Source: an uncultured Clostridia bacterium
GTDB taxonomy: Bacteria; Bacillota; Clostridia; TANB77; CAG-508
Direction of reading: 5' to 3'
Assembly (NCBI GenBank): GCA_934122035.1
Contig: CAKOVP010000002.1
Coordinates: 1 to 57,356 of the forward strand
Length of the DNA stretch: 57,356 nucleotides
The position numbers were made by a program, and so were the translations under genes. The notes under the pieces were generated by a model that saw nothing but the letters and a program-made list of their open reading frames with translations, did no database searches and was not told the origin of the DNA. Below, in pieces: positions 24,942 to 32,221 of this stretch (the stretch's first letter is position 1; each line of letters opens with the position of its first letter).

Positions 24942-26119
24942 ATGGAAGATAACAAAGAATGTTTATATAATAGAGATATAAATAAAAAACAAGAAAAACG
25001 GAATAACTCTAGTTGCTTTGGTCGTAACAATAGTTGTACTTTTAATATTAGCAGGAATAAGTCTTAACTTAGTACTAGGACAAAATGGAATAATAAGTAG
25101 AGCACAAGATGCAAGAAACCAAACAGCAGAAGGACAAGTAAACACCGAAAAAGCAATAAATGCATTAACAGATGAAATGGAAGATTTAATATCAGAAAAC
25201 GAAAATTCTGGAAACGGAGGAAACTCTGGAGGAGGTAGTTCTGGAAGTACAGTAGATGGAGTACCAATCCCAGCAGGATTTGTGTATGTAGGAGGAACAA
25301 AAGCAAGTGGACTTGTAATTTCAGATGCAACAGCAGATAAAGAAAAATATAAAGGACAGGAAACAGTAGGAACAGACTTACAAGGAAACCAATTTGTATG
25401 GATACCAGTAGAAAATATAGCGGATTATAAAAGAACTTGGTATACAGGAATTTACGAACTTAGTGGTTATTCAGAAAACTTACCAGAAGATGAAAAAACA
25501 AGTGTAGAAACAAATAAAGGGTATTATATAGGAAGATATGAAGCAGGAGACCAAGAAAGTACAAACTCTACAACATTAAGAACAAGTAGTTCAAGTACAA
25601 GTAATAAAATAACAGTAAAAGCAGGACAAGCCCCATATAATTATGTAACAAGAACGCAAGCGCAAAGTTTAGCAGAAGGATTTAGTGGAAAGCAAGGCTA
25701 TACAAGTGTAAAATCAAAGTTAGTAAGTAGCTATGCATGGGATACAGCAATAGAATTTATACAAAAAACAAATAGCGATTATGGAAATAGCTCAGAAGAA
25801 GGAAATTATAAAGATTCTCCAACATTTACTTATACAGGAATAGCAGATACAGAAAAAAATAAACAAACCAAAGCAAATGGAACAAGTACATTAATTCCAA
25901 CAGGACAAACCACAGCCGTAAATAATATATACGATATGGGAGGAAATGTATGTGAATGGACTACAGAGTCTTCTTCTAACGCGTTCCCTCCGTACTCGCC
26001 TCGTGGAGGCAATTTCTACAACAACTTCGCTGGTTATCGGTTATCCAGCAGGGAGCCGTACTGGCGGTTCGGGCAGTGCGAGCGATGACATCGGATTCAG
26101 GCTTACTTTATACTTGTAG
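24942..26119 (+). CDS. Pilin-like DGR target protein 3, needs +1 shifts at two CGG codons
   Basis: ATG, 19 residues and CGG at 24999, then the prepilin helix and a formylglycine-enzyme fold as in its neighbours, with a slightly longer Gly/Ser linker. In the variable repeat a second CGG (26038) follows GGT TAT. Read as Arg the frame ends at 26088 with an unrelated tail. Skipping the C gives GYPAGSRTGGSGSASDDIGFRLTLYL and a stop at 26119, matching the other two proteins. Total about 391 residues. The downstream hairpin and spacer repeat of genes 1 and 2 are missing here. If the second shift does not occur, this copy is a pseudogene. Confidence 0.75.
24999..25001 (+). other. +1 recoding site CGG in target gene 3, N-terminal
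   Basis: GAA AAA CGG AAT, as in the two upstream paralogues. Skipping C restores K-GITL. Confidence 0.78.
25954..26101 (+). repeat. DGR variable repeat 3 (148 bp, contains a 7-bp tandem duplication)
   Basis: It is 7 bases longer than the other two repeats because GGTTATC is present twice (26033-26046). The second copy starts with the GGT that a +1 skip at CGG would read. Remaining codons align to the other repeats. Confidence 0.75.
26038..26040 (+). other. +1 recoding site CGG inside variable repeat 3
   Basis: Frame 0 reads GGT TAT CGG TTA. Skipping C gives TAT-GGT-TAT-CCA-GCA and restores the Y-P-A-G framework and the normal C-terminus. This is the only site followed by T rather than A. 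Confidence 0.65.
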
Positions 26120-26230
26120 ACCGAGCGTTTAATTTTAACTGTGTAAAATCATATTTTTTTTAGGTGGAAAATGGGGTGGAAAGCCTAAAGGTTAGAATTT
26201 TTATATAAATTAGAAAATACATGTAAAAAA

Positions 26231-26385
26231 GAATGGTAAATATCAATATATTTGGTATTTACCGTTCTTTTTATTAAGCTGATAATTTGGAAGATCTTGC
26301 CATAATTTTTTTCTAAAGCACAAAAGGAAATAAAAGCTCAGAACTAGTAGAAATTTGACGTACGGTTTTGCTTGATATATAGCCA
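26231..26385 (+). repeat. Hairpin plus conserved leader, copy A, upstream of Rpn gene 1
   Basis: A terminator-like hairpin (AATGGTAAATA / TATTTACCGTT, then T-run) is followed after about 50 bases by a 50-base block starting AAAGCTCAGAACTAGTAG and ending TTTTGCTTGATAT. Both parts recur at 27922-28026 in front of the second Rpn gene. The rest of 26120-26585 holds no gene that I can see. Confidence 0.75.
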
Positions 26386-26585
26386 TTTATAAGCTATAAT
26401 AAAAAAGCTTAAGTGAAGATTAAATCGAAAGAAAATTAATTCTAAAAATTCCAAAGATAATAAAAATTAAATAAGAAAAAATGTAAATTAATAATTTAAA
26501 AAATAATAAAACAACGAACGACAAAATTAGCTATACAATATTGACTAATGAGTAAATATATATTATAATGTGAGGTGAAGAAAAA

Positions 26586-27731
26586 ATGCAAAAATATGAG
26601 CCAATTGGGTTAAAAACAATGGATGGCAAAGAAATAATGACATATACAAAAGAATATTATTTTGCATATGTTAAACCAAGATTAGAAAAAGCATCAAAAA
26701 TATACGACCAAATGCTAATAGAAGAAGCAATAGAGAAGGAAAAAAAGAGGCAAAAAAGAAAACAAAAGCAAAACAAGAATTCATTTAGTATGATGGTAAT
26801 GGAAGGTGAAGAATCATACATAAGTATAAATCCGATCAACAAGAAACATGATAAATTATTTAAAGAAATGTTATCAGACAAAAAGGAAGTAGTAAACTTT
26901 TTGAAAGAACATTTAAATATGGACTTATCAGAAGATGAAATAGAAAAATACGAGAAAGAATTTAGGACAAGTACACTTGAAAGTATAGAAGCAGATATAG
27001 TTTATAAAATAAAAAATAAAGACTATTTTATCTTAATAGAGCATCAGTCAACAATAGATGATAAAATGGCATATAGAATACAAAATTACAAACAAGCAAT
27101 AATAAACTCAGCAATAGATGTAAAAAGGTTAAACGATCAAACATATAAAATCCCCAAAGTATTAGCAATAGTATTATATACAGGAAAAAGAAAATGGAAA
27201 AAGAAAGAATTAAAAGATATAGAAGAAAGACTGGAAGGATTTACAGAGCCAAATGAGGAATACAAATTAATAGATGTAAATGGTTTTACCAAAAAAGAAT
27301 TGTTGGAAGATAATCTAATGACATCAAAAGCAATGCTAATAGAAAGTTCTAAAGGACAAGAAGAATTATATAAAAATATAAACGATATAATAAATAACCA
27401 AAGAAGAAATAATGACAACAGTGAAGAAAAATGGGAACAATTAGAAAAAATACTAAGATATGAATTAACAGGAAGTGAAAATGAAAAAACAATAAATGAG
27501 TTTATAGAAGCTATAAGAACAGCGAAAGGAGGAGAAGAAGTTATGATGAATGCAGCAAGGATAATAAATAGAGAAAAGAAAAAAATTAGAGCAGAAAGCA
27601 GGGCAGAAGGAATATCGCTTGGAATATCACAAGGAATTGCCATGATGGCAAAAAAATTAAAAGAAGAATTACCAATAAAAAAGATTAGTCAACTAACAGG
27701 GCTAAGTGAACAGCAAATAGAAAATTTATAA
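26586..27731 (+). CDS. Rpn-family PD-(D/E)XK nuclease / transposase-like protein 1
   Basis: The nuclease core is NKKHDKLFKEMLSDKKEVVNFLKEHL, then the catalytic strands EADIVYKIKNKDYFILIEHQST and the hydrophobic helix MAYRIQNYKQAII. A middle part, KIPKVLAIVLYTGKRKW, is typical of the recombination-promoting nuclease (Rpn, YhgA-like) family. The C-terminus has a helix-turn-helix-like repeat (KKISQLTGLSEQQIENL) as in many of these proteins. Rpn proteins cut DNA and promote RecA-independent recombination. AGGTGAAG precedes the ATG. The location next to a DGR target array is notable. A hairpin near 27758-27790 may end transcription. Confidence 0.82.
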   Translation: MQKYEPIGLKTMDGKEIMTYTKEYYFAYVKPRLEKASKIYDQMLIEEAIEKEKKRQKRKQKQNKNSFSMMVMEGEESYISINPINKKHDKLFKEMLSDKKEVVNFLKEHLNMDLSEDEIEKYEKEFRTSTLESIEADIVYKIKNKDYFILIEHQSTIDDKMAYRIQNYKQAIINSAIDVKRLNDQTYKIPKVLAIVLYTGKRKWKKKELKDIEERLEGFTEPNEEYKLIDVNGFTKKELLEDNLMTSKAMLIESSKGQEELYKNINDIINNQRRNNDNSEEKWEQLEKILRYELTGSENEKTINEFIEAIRTAKGGEEVMMNAARIINREKKKIRAESRAEGISLGISQGIAMMAKKLKEELPIKKISQLTGLSEQQIENL

Positions 27732-27796
27732 AAATCAATGAAATATAAAAATACGAAGAGCTTATAACCATAGCAGGTTTTAAGCTTTTTACTTGT

Positions 27797-27853
27797 CTTG
27801 ATCCAGGAAGATCTAACGCTAACTATGGATTTAGGGTGTGCCTATATTTGTAG
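27797..27853 (+). pseudogene. Remnant of a fourth DGR target gene 3' end
   Basis: The frame ending at TAG 27851 reads DPGRSNANYGFRVCLYL, equivalent to the last residues of the three intact target proteins (PAG.R...GFR.TLYL). Nothing upstream continues it. It shows that the island once held at least one more copy. Confidence 0.65.
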
Positions 27854-27921
27854 ATACATACATAAAAGATAAAAATTATAAACAAATATGTTTGGTTTTT
27901 GAAATAAAAATATATGTAGAA

Positions 27922-28026
27922 GAACGGTAGATATCAATATATTTGGGTATTTAACGTTCTTTTTTTAAAAAAGAAAATAAAAGCTCAGAACTAGTAGAAA
28001 TTTGACGAACGGTTTTGCTTGATATT
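27922..28026 (+). repeat. Hairpin plus conserved leader, copy B, upstream of Rpn gene 2
   Basis: The same hairpin (AACGGTAGATATC...TATTTAACGTT, T-run) and the 50-base block are present as at 26231-26385 but about 60 bases closer together. From 28027 to the Rpn start at 28327 I see no gene. Confidence 0.75.
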
Positions 28027-28326
28027 TCAGCACTTACAAGATATAATTATAAAAGTCTAGACAAGCTTTGCTAATAATAATTTAAATCTTCTTATAAGGC
28101 TTGTATTTAGACTAGAAAAGATTAACGTTAATTAAAATTTAGAGATTTAATATATTAAATTTATTCAAAAGAAAGAGTTTCTATAAGTTAAATTCTTAAG
28201 CTAAACCAATGCTAAAATCCCAAGAAATTAAAAAAATTGAAATTATAAAACATAGAAAAATTATAATAAAGTTTTACTAAATAGTTGAAATATAATAAAC
28301 GTTGTAGTAAAATAGAAAGGAAGTTA

Positions 28327-29301
28327 ATGGTTAGAAAAATAGAAAATTCCAATAATAAAAATATTGTAAATAATAAGAAAAATAATGCAGAGGCAGAATT
28401 ACTAGATAAAGATACATCTAGATTACCACTTACATCAGACTATGTGTTTAAAAGATTATTTGCAAGAGAAGAAAATAATTCAATGTTAAAGGACTTTTTA
28501 GAGGCGATATTAAATATACATATAAATAAAGTAGAAGTAAAAAATCCAGAGTTAACACCTAATATGGCAGACGAAAAATTAGGAATATTAGATTTAAAAC
28601 TGGACATAGATAATAAAGCAGTAGTAGATGTAGAAATGCAGGTATCAAATGAAAATAATATAAGACAAAGATCTAGCACATATTTGTCAAAGCTTGCATC
28701 AGAGCAATTAAAAGCGAAACAAAATTATAAAGAATTAAAGAAAATAATAACAATAAACATACTAAAATTTAAAATCTTAAAACGAAATTCTTATCATTCA
28801 ATAGCAAAAATGAAGTTTAATAAAACAAATGATTTAGAATTTATAGATATGGGATATAGTCCAGAGGAAGAAAATGCAACAGATACTTTTGAAATGCATT
28901 TTATAGAGTTGGAAAAGTTTAAAATGAAAAATCCAGAATGTAGCACAAAGCTAGAACAATGGCTGTGGTTAATAGAAGGAAGTAAGGAGGAAAAAATAAA
29001 AATGTCGGCAGAAGAAAATAAAGAAATAAATAAAGCAGTAGAAGAACTAGATAAAATAAGCCAAGATCCAAAAGAACGCGAAAGATACGAAGAACGAGAG
29101 TGGAGCATAATGCGTTATAATGCAGAAATGGAAACTAACAGAGAAATTGGAGAAAAAATTGGAGAAGAGTGTGGTAAAAAAACAGAAAAAATGAAAATGA
29201 TAAAAAAACTTTTCGAAAAGAATATGAAAATAGATGAAATAGCAGAAATAGTAGAACTTAATGTAGAAGAAGTAAAAAGCATACTAGAAAATAAAAAGTG
29301 A
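28327..29301 (+). CDS. Rpn-family PD-(D/E)XK nuclease / transposase-like protein 2
   Basis: Start at the ATG after AGAAAGGAAG; an upstream TTG lacks a ribosome site. The core begins LPLTSDYVFKRLFAREENNSMLKDFLEAIL, then the catalytic stretch GILDLKLDIDNKAVVDVEMQVS and YLSKLASEQL, the classic Rpn/PDDEXK_2 order (D...E.Q). A second half, YSPEEENATDTFEMHFIEL and LEQWLWLIEG, is also typical. The C-terminus has an helix-turn-helix-like MKIDEIAEIVELNVEEVKSIL. It shares a repeated leader with Rpn gene 1 but is only a distant paralogue. A terminator follows. Confidence 0.85.
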   Translation: MVRKIENSNNKNIVNNKKNNAEAELLDKDTSRLPLTSDYVFKRLFAREENNSMLKDFLEAILNIHINKVEVKNPELTPNMADEKLGILDLKLDIDNKAVVDVEMQVSNENNIRQRSSTYLSKLASEQLKAKQNYKELKKIITINILKFKILKRNSYHSIAKMKFNKTNDLEFIDMGYSPEEENATDTFEMHFIELEKFKMKNPECSTKLEQWLWLIEGSKEEKIKMSAEENKEINKAVEELDKISQDPKERERYEEREWSIMRYNAEMETNREIGEKIGEECGKKTEKMKMIKKLFEKNMKIDEIAEIVELNVEEVKSILENKK

Positions 29302-29342
29302 AAAATTACGAAAACTTTACAATAAATTATAAATAAAAATTA

Positions 29343-29380
29343 AATAATCTTGTGATGATGATGTCACAAGATTATTTTTA
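29343..29380 (+). terminator. Terminator after Rpn gene 2
   Basis: AATAATCTTGTGA pairs perfectly with TCACAAGATTATT and is followed by TTTT; it closes the accessory island. Confidence 0.88.
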
Positions 29381-29489
29381 AAAAATATCATAAAATAATA
29401 GAAAAAAGTGGAAAAATTTCAAAAATATTGTATAATATATATGTATCAAAGAAAACAAGGTTTTAGAGTAAAAGAGAGGAATTATTTTT

Positions 29490-30014
29490 ATGTTTAATTA
29501 TGAAGTTGAAAGTAACGAATATGATAATTTAGAAGAATGTGTAAATGTTGTTTATGAGCTTGCATCTAAATATGCAATTGATGGTGTAAGAAAAGGAATT
29601 GGAGGGCCTTTTGGAGCAGGAATTATTTATAAAAAAGATAATGACAGATATGTAATTTTAGTAATAGAGAGAAATTCTGTAATAAAATCTAAAGATCCAA
29701 CTGCACACGCAGAAGTAAATGCAATTAGAAGTGCGTGTAAAGCTTTAAATACTAAGTCATTAGAAAATTGTATTTTAGTAACAACAGCTAAGAGCTGTCC
29801 AATGTGCTTATCTGCTGCTTGCTGGGCAAATATAAAAACAATTTATTATTCTCAAAGCTACAACAGTGCTGTAAATAGTGGATTTAGAGATGAACAAATT
29901 GAAGATTATATAAAAGGTGAAAACGAAATTATAGAAGAAAAAATGCTTAATAATCCTTGTTGTGAAGAACCATTTATGGAGTGGGATAGTAAAAAGGATA
30001 AAGAAGAATATTAG
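29490..30014 (+). CDS. Nucleoside/nucleobase deaminase (guanine deaminase-like)
   Basis: It has the zinc deaminase signature HAEVNAI and SCPMCLSAAC (zinc by His and two Cys, proton transfer by Glu). The following WANIKTIYYSQSY.SAVNSGFRDEQIEDYI resembles bacterial guanine deaminase (GuaD) more than tRNA adenosine or cytidine deaminases. The substrate is inferred. The C-terminus has two adjacent Cys (NPCCEEP). 174 residues, AGAGAGGAA before the ATG, no operon partner visible. Confidence 0.8.
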   Translation: MFNYEVESNEYDNLEECVNVVYELASKYAIDGVRKGIGGPFGAGIIYKKDNDRYVILVIERNSVIKSKDPTAHAEVNAIRSACKALNTKSLENCILVTTAKSCPMCLSAACWANIKTIYYSQSYNSAVNSGFRDEQIEDYIKGENEIIEEKMLNNPCCEEPFMEWDSKKDKEEY

Positions 30015-30072
30015 TTTTTTGGAAAATAATTATAATTTTGACTTTGTCACAGGGCACAAAAAATAAAAAAAG

Positions 30073-30195
30073 ATTGAAAAGGAATTAAATTTTGGCAAGG
30101 AAAATGAGTTTCAAAGGCAAGGACGCATACTATGTAGTATGTAACTGCGTTTGAAACGATATTTGACGTAGCCCAAATTGTAATTATTTTTCAAT
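30073..30195. repeat. Imperfect palindromic element of about 123 bp, copy 1
   Basis: The ends ATTGAAAA / TTTTCAAT and AATTTTGGC / GCCCAAATT are complementary. Inside, GTTTCAAA pairs with TTTGAAAC and CATACTA with TAGTATG. A related copy lies at 35622-35743. Each sits between two same-strand genes just upstream of a ribosome site. It fits a small non-autonomous mobile repeat or a structured RNA. Confidence 0.75.
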
Positions 30196-30210
30196 AGGAG
30201 GATAAAATAT

Positions 30211-31329
30211 ATGGATAACATAAACAATCTAATAGCCAATATAAAACAAATAAAAGCAGAGAATTTAATAGATATTGCTATTGCTTTAATAGTTGTGATT
30301 TTGTTTTTTATGGTAAGTAATGCTGTAAGTTATTGTATTATAAAAATATTTAAAATAAAGAGTAAAAATAAGAACGAAATAAAAGGTAATGCTTTTTATA
30401 AACCAATTAGAAATATAATTAGAGTAACAGGAATTTATGTGGGATTAATGCTTGCAAAGGTGCCAGTTACATATCAAATAGGAATTGTTAAATTATATAA
30501 AGTTGCAATTATAATTTTTGCGGCAAATGGTTTTGCAAATATTTTTAATCCAAAGAATTCAATTTATACAAAAATTCAGGAAAAAACAGGAAGAAAAGCT
30601 AATAAACAAGTTGAAAGTTATGTAAGTAAAATAATAAAAGCACTTATTTATGTGATTGCAGGATATGCTGTAATGCTAGAGCTAGGCTATAATTTAGGAG
30701 GCCTAGTTACAGGTCTTGGAATTTCTAGTGTTGTAATAGCCTTTGCTGCACAAGATTTAGCAAAAAATATATTTGGTGGATTAGCAATTTTAATAGATAA
30801 ACCATTCAAAATAGGTGACTGGGTAGAGATTGGAGAATTTTCTGGAACGGTTACAGATATAAGTTTTAGAAGTACAAAATTAAAGGCAATAGACAATACT
30901 TGCATAACAATGCAAAATTCTACAATCGCAGAAAGTTCAATAAAAAATTGGGGAAACATAGATAAAAGAAGATACAACATAGTATTAAACATTCCATTAG
31001 AAACTTCTAAACAAACAATAGAAAAGCTACTTAAAAAAATAAGATTTATGTTAAAGACAAACAAGAATGTTATAGAAGATTCTCTTCAAGTTCATTTTAA
31101 AGAAATACAAGAAGAAGGAATAAAAATAGAAATTTATCTAAATACTCCAATAACAGACCTTACTAAATACGAAGATTTTAGAGATGAAATTAATTTGGAA
31201 CTAATAAAAATATTAGAATCAGAGAATGTTAAACTTGCTTATCCAGGACAAAATATTTATATAAATACTATAAATACAGATGAAAACACAAAAAAAGACA
31301 TAAAGGACATAGTTAAGACACAAAAATAG
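30211..31329 (+). CDS. mscS: Small-conductance mechanosensitive channel, MscS family
   Basis: It releases solutes on hypo-osmotic shock through the cytoplasmic membrane. Four membrane segments come first; the pore helix region is LVTGLGISSVVIAFAAQDLAKNIFGG. The beta domain follows (IDKPFKIGDWVEIGEFSGTVTDISFRSTKL, ITMQNSTIAESSIKNW), then the C-terminal alpha/beta domain. The 372 residues are somewhat longer than E. coli MscS because of the extra N-terminal helix. GGAGG lies 9 bases before the ATG, immediately after the palindromic element. Confidence 0.92.
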   Translation: MDNINNLIANIKQIKAENLIDIAIALIVVILFFMVSNAVSYCIIKIFKIKSKNKNEIKGNAFYKPIRNIIRVTGIYVGLMLAKVPVTYQIGIVKLYKVAIIIFAANGFANIFNPKNSIYTKIQEKTGRKANKQVESYVSKIIKALIYVIAGYAVMLELGYNLGGLVTGLGISSVVIAFAAQDLAKNIFGGLAILIDKPFKIGDWVEIGEFSGTVTDISFRSTKLKAIDNTCITMQNSTIAESSIKNWGNIDKRRYNIVLNIPLETSKQTIEKLLKKIRFMLKTNKNVIEDSLQVHFKEIQEEGIKIEIYLNTPITDLTKYEDFRDEINLELIKILESENVKLAYPGQNIYINTINTDENTKKDIKDIVKTQK

Positions 31330-31468
31330 TTTATTATGGTATAGAAAAATTAGAGGTATATTATAAACAAATTTTAAATGAAAGAGCTTGTAATTTGCAA
31401 TTTAAAAAATATACAAGTTTGGACTAATATAAAATTTTATAAATGTGCCTCAAGGAAGGATTACAATA

Positions 31469-32146
31469 ATGGATAAAGAAAGCATCTTAATAGTTGATGA
31501 TGAAGAAAGAATGAGAAAATTAATAAAGGATTTTTTAAAGCAAAAAAACTTTAATACAATGGAAGCTGGAGATGGAGAAGAAGCCTTAAAAATATTCGAA
31601 GAAAATCAAAATAATATAAAACTTATATTATTAGATGTAATGATGCCAAAACTAGATGGCTGGTCTGTTTTAAGACAAATAAGACAGACTTCTAAAGTCC
31701 CTGTAATAATGCTTACAGCAAGAAGTGAAGAGCAAGACGAATTATTTGGGTTTGAACTTGGGGTAGATGAATATATATCTAAACCATTTAGTCCTAAAAT
31801 ATTAGTTGCAAGAGTAGAGGCACTATTAAAAAGGGTATCTGGCGATACTAAAGAAACCAAAGACATTGGTGGAATAAAAATAGATTCTCAAGGAAGAACT
31901 GTTACAGTAGACAACAAGCCAATAGAACTAAGCCTAAGAGAATATGAACTTTTAGTGTACTTGGTGGAAAATCAAGGAATTGCATTATCTAGAGATAAAA
32001 TACTAAATAATGTATGGAACTACGACTATTATGGAGATTCAAGAACAATAGATAGCCATATAAAGAAAATAAGACACAAATTAGGAAAAAAAGGAAAATA
32101 CATAGAAACAATAAGAGGAATAGGATATAAATTTGAGGTTAAATAA
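31469..32146 (+). CDS. OmpR-family response regulator
   Basis: The receiver domain has the acidic pair DDEE near residue 10, the phospho-Asp56 in LLDVMMP, Thr in MLTARS and Lys in YISKPF. A winged-helix effector follows (LSLREYELLVYLVENQGIALSRDKILNNVW, DSRTIDSHIKKIRHKLG). The ATG after GGAAGGA was chosen over an upstream GTG. The histidine kinase gene follows 75 bases later, with a hairpin between them. The signal is unknown. Confidence 0.95.
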   Translation: MDKESILIVDDEERMRKLIKDFLKQKNFNTMEAGDGEEALKIFEENQNNIKLILLDVMMPKLDGWSVLRQIRQTSKVPVIMLTARSEEQDELFGFELGVDEYISKPFSPKILVARVEALLKRVSGDTKETKDIGGIKIDSQGRTVTVDNKPIELSLREYELLVYLVENQGIALSRDKILNNVWNYDYYGDSRTIDSHIKKIRHKLGKKGKYIETIRGIGYKFEVK

Positions 32147-32177
32147 GAGCTGAAAAGTAGCTTTTAGCTTTTTTAGT
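32147..32177 (+). terminator. Hairpin with T-run between the regulator and kinase genes
   Basis: AGCTGAAAAG / CTTTTAGCT (one bulged G) followed by TTTTTT. It may reduce kinase expression relative to the regulator. Confidence 0.55.
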
Positions 32178-32221
32178 AAAGGCAAAATTATTATTTAACC
32201 AGATTTTGCATTAAAGGAGAA

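Noticed and set aside
25018..26088. Frame ending at 26088 as the true C-terminus of target gene 3
   Set aside because: The last 17 residues in that frame (RLSSREPYWRFGQ...) match nothing in genes 1 and 2, while the +1 frame gives their shared framework and end.
13016..26119. Sequencing or assembly errors as the cause of the frame breaks
   Set aside because: All breaks have the same form (an extra C directly before GGN, not in a homopolymer) in six genes on both strands, while long A-runs elsewhere cause no breaks. Random errors would not choose C-GGN. Raw reads would be the final check.
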